From positions 13,334,884-13,398,883 of the forward strand of contig CM023537.1 in NCBI GenBank assembly GCA_013350335.1: a DNA stretch of 64,000 nucleotides. The letters run 5' to 3'. The notes under the pieces were generated by a model that saw only the letters and a list, made by a program, of their open reading frames with translations, searched no databases and was not told where the DNA came from. The DNA comes from Chimonanthus salicifolius (taxonomy: Eukaryota > Streptophyta > Magnoliopsida > Laurales > Calycanthaceae). This document shows, piece by piece, positions 32,519 to 43,566 of this stretch; the stretch's first letter is position 1, and every line of letters starts with the position of its first letter. A program made the position numbers and the translations under genes.

Positions 32519-34805
32519 GGGTGCCAATATAGACACCGACACTTTCTGTTAGCAGACACCGAAATTCAGATTTTAGGTGAAAATTACCATTCTGCCCTTC
32601 CATCTTTCCGTGCGGAACTGATACGAAGAAATCGATCGAGCGAAGCACGAAGAAGAAATCAATCGATCGATCGATCCTGAGAATGAAAATCAATCGATCG
32701 ATCGATTGATCCTGAAAATGAACAAAACCTTAACAAATCGAACGCACCATCGCTGCGATCGATTCTGTTAATATCCTACAGTTAACATATTATTTAAATA
32801 ATAAAATTTCTTTTAAAACTTTAAAGTTATTTTTTAAGCACTGTGCATTTTCAAATTTTCTCAAATTAAATATCCGGACTAATTACGATAACCTGATAAA
32901 AATACTTTAAGACTTCAAGGTCTTTTGACACTCCCAAATGCTTAAAACAGAGTGTTTTACAAATAAGGGTATCCCTAGGGTATGCCGAAAACACATTTAG
33001 GAGTGTCAAAAGACCTTGAAGTCTTAAAGTATTTTTATCATGTTATTTTAATTAGTCCGGATATTTAATTTGAGAAATTTTGAAAATACACAGTGTTTAA
33101 AAAATAACGCTAAAGTTTTAAAACTTTAACATTATTTTTTAAGCACTGTGTATTTTCAAAATTTCTCAAATTAAATATCTGGACTAATTACGATAGCCTG
33201 ATAAAAATACTTTAAGACTTAAAGGTCTTTTGACACTCCGAAATGTGTTTTCGGCACACCCTAGGGATACCCTTATTTATAAAATACTGTGTTTTAAATA
33301 TTTCGGAGTGTCAAAAGACCTTAAAGTCTTAAGGTATTTTTATCAGACTATCGTAATTAGTTTGGATATTCAATTTGAGAAATTTTAAAAATACACAGTG
33401 TTTAAAAAATAATGTTAAAGTTTAAAACTTTAAACATTATTTTTTAAACACTGTGTATTTTCAAAATTTCTCAAATTGAATATCCGGACTAATTACGATA
33501 GTCTGATAAAAATACTTTAAGACTTTAAGGTCTTTTGACACTCCTAAATATGTTTTCGGCATACCCTAGGGATACCCTTATTTGTAAAACACTCTGTTTT
33601 AAGCATTTGGGAGTGTCAAAAGACCTTGAAGTCTTAAAGTATTTTTATCAGACTATCGTAATTAGTCCAGATATTTAATTTGAGAAATTTTGAAAATACA
33701 CAGTGCTTAAAAAATAACGTTAAAGTTTTAAAGATTTTTTTTATTTAATTACTGTAGCATGCATATGATGAATCGATTGATAGCATCAATCGATGCTATG
33801 AATCGATCGATGCTATGAATCGATCGACGGATCTGTCGATTGATGCTATCGATCGATTCATTAATATGCATGCTACAGTAATTAAATAAAAAAAATCTTT
33901 AAAACTTTAACGTTATTTTTTAAATACTGTGTATTTTCAAAATTTCTCAAATTGAATATCTGGACTAATTACGATAGTCTGATAAAAATACTTTAAGACT
34001 TTAAGGTCTTTTGACACTCCGAAATATTTAAAACACAGTATTTTATTAATAAGGGTATCCCTAGGGTGTGCCGAAAACACATTTCGGAGTGTCAAAAGAC
34101 CTTTAAGTCTTAAAGTATTTTTATCAGGCTATCGTAATTAGTCCAGATATTTAATTTGAGAAATTTTGAAAATACACAGTGCTTAAAAAATAATGTTAAA
34201 GTTTTAAAACTTTAGCGTTATTTTTTAAACACTGTGTATTATCAAAATTTCTCAAATTAAATATCCGGACTAATTAAAATAACGTGATAAAAATACTTTA
34301 AGACTTCAAGGTCTTTTGACACTCCTAAATGTGTTTTCGGCATACCCTAGGGATACCCTTATTTGTAAAACACTCTGTTTTAAGCATTTGGGAGTGTCAA
34401 AAGACCTTGAAGTCTTAAAGTATTTTTATCAGGTTATCGTAATTAGTCCGGATATTTAATTTGAGAAAATTTAAAAATACACAGTGCTTAAAAAATAACT
34501 TTAAAATTTTAAAAGAAATTTTATTATTTAAATAATATGTTAACTGTAGGATATTAACATAATCGATCGCACGATGGTGCGATCGATTTGTTAAGGTTTT
34601 GTTCGTTTTCAGGATTAATCGATCGATCGATTGATTTTCATTCTCAGGATCGATCGATCGATTGATTTCTTCTTCGTGCTTCGATCGATCGATTTCTTCG
34701 TATCAGTTCCGCACGGAAAGACGGAAGGGCAGAATGGTAATTTTCACCTAAAATCTGAATTTCGGTGTCTGCTAACAGAAAGTGTCGGTGTCTATATTGG
34801 CACCC
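32519..34805. mobile_element. 2.29-kb giant palindromic element (long inverted repeats, five hairpin units)
   Basis: The outer ends are inverted repeats that start GGGTGCCAATATAGACACC. The first 50 bases are identical in inverse at the right end. A perfect 8-bp target duplication AAAAGAAC is at 32,511-32,518 and 34,806-34,813. Each end carries a roughly 300-bp arm with runs of ATCGATCGATCG. Between the arms are five hairpin units (about 32,815-33,115, 33,115-33,425, 33,425-33,735, 33,900-34,205 and 34,205-34,505), each with 117-bp inverted arms, around a central palindrome at 33,735-33,900. Transcription would give a very long double-stranded RNA. The end sequence and the 8-bp duplication fit a Mutator-like, hAT or foldback element; I cannot decide which. 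It encodes no protein. Confidence 0.93.
33735..33900. repeat. Central palindrome of the giant element
   Basis: The flanking arms (ATTTAATTACTGTAGCATGC and its inverse) are separated by ATCGATCGATGCTATGAATC-like repeats. It is the symmetry point between hairpin units 3 and 4. Confidence 0.85.
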
Positions 34806-35962
34806 AAAAGAACATATTAGATTGTTGAGTAACTGATGTTATAATTTATAATAAAGTTAATTAGAGAAGAAAAACTCATAAAATTGACTTCAAATAGTTA
34901 AAATTATAACCGATGATAATGATAATGATAATGTAAAATGAGATTAAAGGAACATCTTAATACAAGGGTGATTATAAAATGATTTTTTCACAATTTTGAG
35001 AGAGGCTAATCATAAAATATCCATAAAACCTTCCCTAGGTATCCATCCATGTTTAAAATACCTATCAATGATTTGGAGGGTCCATGGCCATCGCCTTTTA
35101 AATCTTAGTGGAACTAGATAGTGCACAAGTGCTTGAGGAGGATGGGCCCCTCAATTTCTTGAAAAGCTCCTTTGTCATTTAAATAATTATATTTGAAAAA
35201 GTAAATTTTATATATTAACTATTTAAGAAAGAAATTATTTATTGGCACATGAACCTTTAAATGTATAGCTCCTCGTGCTTAATGCTGACCTTTTCTTTGT
35301 TTCGTTTGAGAAATAAAATAGTTCAGCGAGAATCGTTGCTTTGGTTTTTAATTGTCCTCTGAATTGTATATTTCATCTAATTATAAAGTTTAAACTTTTA
35401 AAAACCATCTCTAATAAAATAATATAATTCTTTTATGATCGCTGCATATTTTATTATTTCAATTCTATGAATTTAATAAATAATGTATTATTATAGTAAA
35501 TTACACTTTTCATCTTATAGTGTGCATGTGGTCAATGAAGAGACATGCATTATTAGAAATTTAACCAATACATCAAAAGCTCAACATCTGATATAATAAC
35601 TGAAACTAAATGCTTTATTCAATTCTATATACGAAGTCCCAAATTCTAAGTTGAACCCCTCACAAGTACATAACAAACTATTGATGAATCTCAATACTAT
35701 CTCTCATCATTGCTTTGTTAGTCACACGATCACTACTATTCTTCTTTGTCAACCTTCAGTAATGGTCACCTGATTTCATCCAGGTTCGAACACGAGACAT
35801 AGTATTTACTTTGGTACCAACCATTAGAGATTTGATCAATATACTAGAAACTGCAGAGCTAATGAAATACATAAAATGAAGCTCTTTTTATCCAATTACA
35901 TATGTCCAGTTCTACACCTCAAGTTGGCCCTTTAAAAATATGTGATAAATCATCAATGAATC

Positions 35963-35965
<3 letters not shown>

Positions 35966-36047
<82 letters not shown>
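35966..36047. repeat. Long (TA)n microsatellite
   Basis: About 82 bases of pure TA alternation; likely to vary between individuals and hard to assemble. Confidence 0.98.
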
Positions 36048-36052
<5 letters not shown>

Positions 36053-36414
36053 TGCCTCACCTCCCTAATTTGTATCTTTCCAATATGTATTCTTCCCCAA
36101 GCAAAGGATTCTTGATTTATTTCCTTCCCTGTTTAGGAATTGTAATTTGTATCTAATACATACCAGTGCAATAGTGAAATCATCCAAATTCCAAAATTCT
36201 TCAATATATCTATCCATGATGCAAACTGAAAGTGTTAAAAATGTGGGGTGAGGTAAAGAATAATCAAGAAGATGAGTTTGTAGGCGTGAAGTAATGAAGA
36301 CTTGTCCAATTTCAAGTATTATTTGATTGGGGTTTTGATGCTTGGGGTTTGGTATTTTGGACCTTATTTCTTTGATCCAGGCCGTTGATTCGATGGCCAT
36401 CTTTTTTTAGATTA

Positions 36415-36625
36415 CATGGGTCCAAATCTTGGCCGATACATCTCAGTCTCAGTCGAGATTTAGCCCAATAAAGAGAGAGAAAGAATAATATCGGTCGATA
36501 TGGCCGAGATCTAGCCATCTCAACCGATACATCTCGGTCTCGACTGAGATTTAGCCCAAAGAGAGAGAAAGAGTAATATCGGCCGAGATGTCGAGATTTT
36601 GGCCCCACCAAATTTTGGACCCCTG
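36415..36625. mobile_element. hAT MITE, ATCGGCC family (211 bp)
   Basis: Ends CATGGGTCCAAAT and AATTTTGGACCCCTG. The flanking 8-mers TTAGATTA (36,407-36,414) and TTAGACTG (36,626-36,633) agree at 6 of 8 positions. The interior carries TCGGCCGATA/TCGGCCGAGA variants. Confidence 0.75.
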
Positions 36626-37418
36626 TTAGACTGTAGAACCTCTCCAGGTATAATCTAAACCATTAGTTGCTATTTATCTTAGTATAATCCTATATATTTT
36701 TCATCTTATGTTTTTGGCCGTCCATTTGTAGAATAAAGATCGAACAATTCAACTTTGTGAAAGAAATAACACCATTAAAACACCTTATTAATTTTTGGAA
36801 CATATAAAAACCTCATTTTTATATGAAATGACAAGAAAAATAAAATTGGAAGAAATACTATCATGATAGGACTAAGTCAAAGCTACAAGCTCTTGTGACC
36901 TTGTTCAAACTTTTAGAACAAGTAACATGAGATTTTGTCTCACCCAATAAAGGAGATATCTCTAAATATTTAGAATTAAAAACAATTAATCTCATTAGAC
37001 ATATTTAATTATTTAGTCTAAAATGTAAAAGTTTGACCAAATTAAAATTTATTTTCATCATCTATTTTATTTAATAAAATTAAATTTAGAATATATCTAT
37101 TATTCTTTCTTTAGTTTGATGAGTTCAACACGCTTGTCATGTTTTAGAGTTTTCGATAATGAAAGCAGCTTTTCTCACCCTTCAAAAACTGTTCTCTCTG
37201 CTTCTTCTTCTCTAGTTTTCTGCTTCTGCAAATCCCCCTTACTGGAGTAGTAAACACTTTGAGTGGCAACGTTCGAGTTGCAGGTTCGGATCACAGATTT
37301 GCCTTAGGTAAAAAATGTCTCGTCGTTTCTTCTTCTTTCTTGTAATAAGGATTTCTAGATACAGGGAAGAAACCCAGTAAAAGAAAGGAAGGGGGAAACG
37401 AATACTTATAATTCGGCC

Positions 37419-39662
37419 ATGGAATGCCAGAAAAGCCAGACGAAACTGACGAGAACTCCTTCATCTCTTCTCCGCTCCCCAACCGTCCGTTTATCCATCC
37501 AAAGCCTCTCCGCCATCGATGAAGAGTCCCAGTACAAAACCCACAAACCCGTTTCTGGGAACCACGCCCCGACCAGTCTCTTCCCAGTTCTTGCAGCGAT
37601 TCTTGGCCTCCTCTTCTTCCTCTTCTATGTCAGAGAGGAAATCCCAAGCTTTTTCCTCGCTCCCATCTTCATTGCTGTTGTTGCCATCTTCGCTGCCAAG
37701 AAGGGTTCCCGCATCAAGAATTCTTCCTTGTTGATGTCCTCCTCCTCTATTTTCAAGCATTTTTGGGAAGACCGGAATCGGAAATCCCGGTTCCAAACCA
37801 GCGACTCAGTCCAGTGGTTCATCGGCAGCGAAAGGGACTGTCGAATATGGAAGAAATCAAATTTACCCAAGAAGATTTTCCGTGAGGGAGTTGAATTTTA
37901 CAGTAATGGCGATTTTTATGAGGGTGAATTCCACGAGGGAAAGTGTACTGGGAGTGGGGTTTATAACTATTTTGCTAATGGAAGGTATGAAGGGGATTGG
38001 ATTGATGGGAGATATGATGGGTATGGAATTGAGAGCTGGGCCAGGGGAAGTCGGTATCGTGGGCAGTATCAACAAGGGTTGCGGCATGGATTCGGGGTAT
38101 ATCGTTTTTATACTGGGGATAGCTATGCTGGAGAGTGGTTAAATGGGCAGAGCCATGGAGTTGGAGTTCAGACATGTTCGGATGGGAGCTGCTTTGCTGG
38201 AGAATTCAAGTGTGGCGTGAAGCATGGATTCGGTTGCTACCATTTCAGGTAATGGTGTAGATGAATTCTTTCTTTCTTCATTTTATAAATATTGTAGTTT
38301 TTGGAATGGCGGTAATGAGCTTTGAATTACATTTGCTGTATTCAGTTGCAGGTTTTGTTTTGCTTGAATTTCTGATTGTTCGATCATTAGATGGGTATAC
38401 ACTGATCTCTATAGAGTTTCCTTTGAAAAGATGCTTAAAAATAGAATTTTCTGTTTTAATGTATTTTTATTCCTTTCCTGAATTGAACCCATGGATGGGG
38501 TTTGAGACTGCTTTGTTATAGTATAATTTGTGACCTAGGGGTTTAAATGGTAGAAATTATGTTCTTGTTGTTTTTGCTATCTTCTTCATCTGCCTGGATG
38601 GGTGAAATGGTTAAAATGTGAATTTGGCTGCATACAATTTCTGATTTCTCTTCAGAAGTTTTTTTTTTTTTTTTTTGAAATTTTGTATATTGCTTTTGTT
38701 TGGGGGGAGGAGGGATTGCTATCATTTTTTTTTGCTTTTCCATAGATCTGAATTGATGAAACAGTAGAAATGCTTGGTTCCTGTCAATTTCAGCTTGTTG
38801 GCATTAAAAACACTTTCGTTTTCTCGGATATCTGGGACCGTAGAGATTCAAATTGAGTTTATTTACTTGAAGAAGAAGATGTATGACGCCCTTTAATGAT
38901 CTTATTAATTCAAATTTCTCAGGATGTTTGACTACCCATTTTCCATGCTTTTAGAGAACGACTGTTTTCTTTTTTTTTTTGAAAGGTAGAGAACGACTGT
39001 TTTCAACACTTGGAAATAGTCAATGATCTAGGTTTTGAAATTTCTAATATGGAGAAAATGCAATCTTTCACCTCAAAGGCGCCATTCCACTGAATAAAAC
39101 TTTAGACAGTTGCATTTTATATTTGTTGGAAGTGTCTCTGTTCAAGAAAGACTGATTGTTGGATTGGATGGTGGTAGGAATGGGGACCGATATGCTGGCG
39201 AGTATTTTGGAGATAAGATTCATGGTTTTGGGGTCTATCACTTTGCTAATGGCCATTGTTATGAAGGGGCATGGCATGAAGGCCGGAAGCAGGGCTTAGG
39301 TATGTACACCTTCCGAAACAGCGATGCGAGATGTGGGGAGTGGAACGGTGGTGTTCTTAAGACGCCCCTCTCACCATTAACTGGAGTTGTCCTGCATGCA
39401 GTTCAGGTGCACATTCTTAATCTCACTAATGGTTGGTAAATTTTTGTGCACTTTCACTGATCCTCAGGCCATAACAGTTTCGATTTTATCATACCAGTCT
39501 GCAAGAACAGCAGCAGAAAATGCAATTCAGCTCCCACATGTTGATGAACAAGTGAACAAGGCAACCATGGCTGCGAATAGGGCTGCTACTGCAGCCAGAG
39601 TTGCTGCCATCAAAGCAGTTCAGAACAGGATCGATGGAAAGGTCTGCAAAATGGATGTCTAA
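37419..39662 (+). CDS. MORN-repeat membrane protein
   Basis: Exons 37419-38248, 39178-39406 and 39498-39662 give 407 residues with matching phases (HFR|NGDRYAG, then HAVQ|SARTAAEN). Two hydrophobic segments lie at about 53-70 and 77-93, so it is probably anchored in a membrane. About seven MORN repeats (YEGEFHEGKCTGSGVY type) run from about residue 162 to 345. The C-terminal helix AAENAIQLPHVDEQVNKA is conserved in this plant group, which databases often label SET7/9-like although no SET methyltransferase domain is present. To my recollection the nearest Arabidopsis relatives are At1g77660, At1g21920 and At4g17080. MORN repeats often bind phospholipid or organise membranes; the exact role is not known to me. 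A decayed duplicate of the last exon follows the stop codon. Confidence 0.93.
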
Positions 39663-39687
39663 GAACTTGAACAATAGGAAGTTTCGG

Positions 39688-39795
39688 CACAAGGCAGTCT
39701 TGGTTGAGAATCAGGCAGGCATCCAAGCTAGAATTGCTTACATCAAACCAGTTCACGACAGGATAGATGGGAAGATCTGCATACCTAATGCCTGA
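39688..39795 (+). pseudogene. Duplicated copy of the MORN gene's last coding segment
   Basis: The reading HKAVLVENQAGIQARIAYI and then KPVHDRIDGKICIPNA aligns residue for residue with the end of exon 3 (NKATMAANRAATAARVAAI, KAVQNRIDGKVCKMDV), 133 bases downstream and in another frame. It lies after the normal stop codon. It could be an inert duplication in the 3' leader or an alternative last exon (see findings). Confidence 0.8.
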
Positions 39796-41229
39796 TGATC
39801 AGTAGTAATGGGAGATTTCACGGCGAAAGATGCAAAGCATCAATATATTAACCTACAAGTGTTGGTGATTTAGCAGCTGACCTTATAAGCAAAAGCTCAC
39901 CCACTGCTTGTGAGTGAGGAAGAGAGACTAACAATCAGAAAATGTGTGATATCTAATGGATGTGCTACATAGAGGTTGTGATAATAATGTAACATGTAAA
40001 TATTCTTCATATGTATATCAGTCAATATGTTTTTTCTCTGCTACTTCTGTTTTTTCTTCTGTGCTTTTCCATCTCCCATCTAACATTTTAACCCAGTTTT
40101 AACTAACCTTCATGTGGCCATGCTCCATCTATTGTGATACATCTAGTGTTGAGGGGTTGAGAACCCAGATTTCCTGGCTCAACATCTACACTGCATTTGA
40201 ATGTAGATTCTTGGGTAGATACGAACTCGATCCATCCCTGTGGTACCCCCACTCTGTTATCATTTTGAACACATGAGTAAAACTCATTCTTAAAAATTGA
40301 CTATTAAGGAGAGGGAATCCATGTGCTTATAAATCCCATAACCCAAAGGTCAACTGGCGATATGAAACTTACCCTGTCTGGCTTAATTGATTGAGTATTC
40401 CCACTTTTGATATATGCATAATTTCTCAAAATCTATCAAAATCTCATCATAATTTATCTTAATCAATTGCAATTTAAATTATATTATCAGAATCCATTAT
40501 AATCTAGATAACATTATCTTAAAAATTTCTTGAGGGGAGCCATACTGATGGAGGGGATTGGTGATTGAACTAAAATTAGGATGCATGTGCTCTGCTATGT
40601 GCTTGCAGAGCTCTTTCTAGTTTCATAGTTTCTCGGATTAGTTTAATAGCCGTTGCATCTGGTCGAAGTTTTTCTTTTCATTTCTTCTCCTTTTGGTAGG
40701 AAGCCCATGTTAGGTTTGAATCTTCTTCCGTGGCATCTTGTCTTGCATTAAAATTGTTTATTCTATTTCCATTTAAGATCTCACTTGAGAATTTGAGAAA
40801 TAAATTAAGAGAAAATTATACAATTGTCGACCCCAGGATAAGATTAGTGTCTCAATCAATCCCACAAAGTGTCGTAGAAAATAAATTTGAAAAAGAAAAA
40901 TAACTAAGAAAACAGTAGTAAAAAATAAATTAAAATTCGAGGTCGTGCATGTTCTAATTTATTTTCTGCTACTACTCATTTCTTAGTTGTTTTGTGTTTT
41001 TTTTTTCAACATCGACTACCATGCATGGAATCCTACATTGCCAACCCCACCACTTGCCCATATTGGAAAATCACAATCCTTATCAACGGCAGTATTCATT
41101 TGGGGAAAGAAATCCAACGGCAGTATTCATTTGGGCAGTATTCATTTGGAGAACGAAATCCCCCAAACATTGGGCATAACTACTGTCTGTCTATCCACCC
41201 ATCCTATAAAAAATTTTGGCCATTCAAAC

Positions 41230-41618
41230 TAGGGGAGAAAATCTCGCCAAACTGAGATATAGATATCGGCTGAGATCTCTCTCTCCTCAAAATTTATTTT
41301 TTACAAATAACGGTGGTTTTTTTCCTGAAAAAATAAAAATAAAAAACAAAAAACAGCTCAGCTTTTTTTTTAAAAAAAATTGAAAAACATAAATATCGGC
41401 CCATATTCAGTCGATATGGACTAACATCAGCCGAGATATTGGCATGGATCCATGACTGATATCTGACTCTCTTAAAAAAAAGATATCTATGAATATCAGC
41501 CGATATATGGCCGATACATATCACCGAGATATCAGCCGTATCGGCTGATATCCTTGATAGTACGGATCAGTCAAATTATCTTCGATTTGATTTGTATCGG
41601 CCGGAATTTATACCTTTG
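41230..41618. mobile_element. hAT element, ATCGGCC family
   Basis: Ends TAGGGGAGAAAAT and AATTTATACCTTTG; flanking 8-mers ATTCAAAC and AATGAAAC agree at 6 of 8. The interior has many TATCGGCTGAGAT / ATATCAGCCGATAT variants. The end call is less sure than for other copies. Confidence 0.65.
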
Positions 41619-42752
41619 AATGAAACATAGGTTCATTTACGGTCCTAAAGCCTATAAATTCTATATCTAAAAATTAATAACAACATTGATGTTTTTATAA
41701 TATGTCTTAATCAATTCCCACTATCTATGAATAGCTGAATTATTTGCTTCTCATTTTTTTTTTCTTAAAGTTTTAACCACTCCCACATGCATTCACCACA
41801 TTAATAAATATAACTTGCACTTGGAAGGTGATTGGTAGAGCGTAGATGATCACCATCATTTTTTGACCTAAGTGGGTGGGTGTGTATTAGTTGAGGGTTG
41901 TAAACATGGCTTGAAAATCAAGATCTGTGATTGTGAATGCTATAAAGCCTTAGGTGTCATGACCGGCCCTTGTCGGTTATACGTCATTAAATTGCATAAA
42001 AGTCCACGGAGGAAAGACTTTCGTGATCTAAATTAGATTAGATGATACTTGATAATGACGTGGAATTTATTGATCTATAAAATAAATAAATAATTTGTTT
42101 TTGATGTGAGAATTCATAAGAAAATACTCTTATCAAATATTCACAGTTATAAGATTTAAAATAAAATAAAATAAAAGTTGAAATAGATCTCTTTGTTAAG
42201 TGCTAACTTTTTTATTTAAATCAAATAGATAGAAGATTTTAAATAAATTTTGCAATTTAAAATTGTAAAATTGACCGTCTATAACTTATTTTGATAAAGT
42301 TATTTTATAATAAATTATAATATTATTAAAATTAAATTAAATCACGAGATTTTTTGCAACTCTTTCGTGTCATATTAGAGTTTTCCTCAGGAAAAACAAT
42401 ATGAAAGAGAAAAGAAATGGTTTCTCCTTGATTGCATACAATTTTATGAAACTTGCCCTTCTCACTCTAATGAAAATTCGAAGGCATTGAAGTTAAAATA
42501 AGTGAGAGAGCAACCGTGAGAGTTCACTTAACAATTAAGAACCCAATTCACATGCGGGAGGTCTTGGTTTCTCCTTATTGTTATTCGGTGTGTACGGATA
42601 GAGAGGTTTGCACATGCTTCAAAGATTAGTAAGATAACTTACAAAGAAAATTACAGTTGTCGGAAAGATATCTTAATCTTCATTAGACATATCTTCTCTT
42701 GCCTCATTAGGTAAATAAGTTTGATATTAAACTAGAGATCTTGGGTTCAACT

Positions 42753-42878
42753 CAGGGGTCCAAATATCTGCCGATATGTTGATATCTCAGCCGTATCATA
42801 TCGGCTGATATCTGTCTTCTTTGTAAAAAAAAAGAGGAGAGAGAAAAATATCGACCGATATCGAATTTTAAACCTCTA
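42753..42878. mobile_element. hAT MITE, ATCGGCC family (126 bp)
   Basis: Ends CAGGGGTCCAAAT and ATTTTAAACCTCTA. Perfect 8-bp target duplication GTTCAACT at 42,745-42,752 and 42,879-42,886. The smallest clear member. Confidence 0.9.
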
Positions 42879-43002
42879 GTTCAACTATTTTTATATTTAC
42901 CTGATACACAAAATTTGTAGGTTGTTGTGTATTCATGGAATTATAAGATGAAAATACACATTAAAAAATAAACAAATCTGACATTAGAGTATTAATCACT
43001 CT

Positions 43003-43320
43003 ATGCCGGCGGATATTTGTCTATTTTACTATGTGACATGTTATGTACTTACACTATGTTCAAGCCATACATACACCTGGAAAATCTGCCTCTACATACA
43101 TGTTTTCGAATTTTTTGGTGAAGTTACCATTCTATCCCCAGGTATAAATTCATTCGAACGAATTTTCAGTTCATTCTCAGTTCGTTCGAATGAATATACT
43201 CATCCGAATGAACACCTTATTGTAATTTTCGTTCCTTCGTACGAGTGTTCATTCATTCGAATGAACAGTTTGGTTCATTCGAACAAATGAATATATATAG
43301 ATGTTCAGACCAAGTTCCTA
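43003..43320. mobile_element. Element terminus with ATTCGAATGAA palindromes
   Basis: GGTGAAGTTACCATTCTATCCCC (43,117-43,140 region) closely resembles the terminal module at 32,578-32,600 and is followed by repeated TTCATTCGAA / ATTCGAATGAA words up to 43,290. The outer boundaries and target duplication were not found. Confidence 0.5.
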
Positions 43321-43432
43321 TTCTCTCTTTTTTCCTCTCTCATGTTGAACTTCTCAATACTAGTGAAATAAATGATTAAACTGGTTAGTATGCTACCAGC
43401 AAAAATCTATGTAGGTGATAACTCATTGCAAA

Positions 43433-43566
43433 CAGTGTCAGAAATGAGAACCCTTAAAATTTGAGGGGCCTTAGGCAAAATTGATAAGAGGAGCTCTACT
43501 GCAGAGGCTCTAAAATCTCAGGAAGCTCTACTGTAAAGTTATATTTTAGACCTGGGGCTGGCCCTG
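43433..43566. mobile_element. hAT MITE, CAGGGCC type (134 bp)
   Basis: Ends CAGTGTCAGAAATG and GGGGCTGGCCCTG; flanking 8-mers ATTGCAAA (43,425-43,432) and CTAGCAAA (43,567-43,574) agree at 6 of 8. It resembles the MITE at 63,451-63,608 (shared words AATTTGAGGGGCC / TAAGGCC and AGGGCTCC-like). Confidence 0.65.

Larger units (their letters stand above)
34814..37418. other. Gene-free spacer upstream of the MORN gene
   Basis: AT-rich sequence with a long TA microsatellite (35,966-36,047) and a small hAT MITE (36,415-36,625). The last 250 bases (TTTCTGCTTCTGC-rich) are probably promoter and 5' leader of the MORN gene. Nothing else was recognised. Confidence 0.6.

Noticed and set aside
32487..34828. 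Two identical open frames of about 65 codons at the two ends of the palindrome
   Set aside because: They are the same inverted arm read on opposite strands; the repeated Arg-Ser-Ile-Asp comes from ATCGATCGATCG runs. Not genes.
35902..36156. 84-codon open frame
   Set aside because: Most of it is Ile-Tyr repeats translated from the TA microsatellite.
37419..39662. SET7/9 histone methyltransferase label for the MORN protein
   Set aside because: Only MORN repeats are present; no SET domain residues are seen, so the common database label would mislead.
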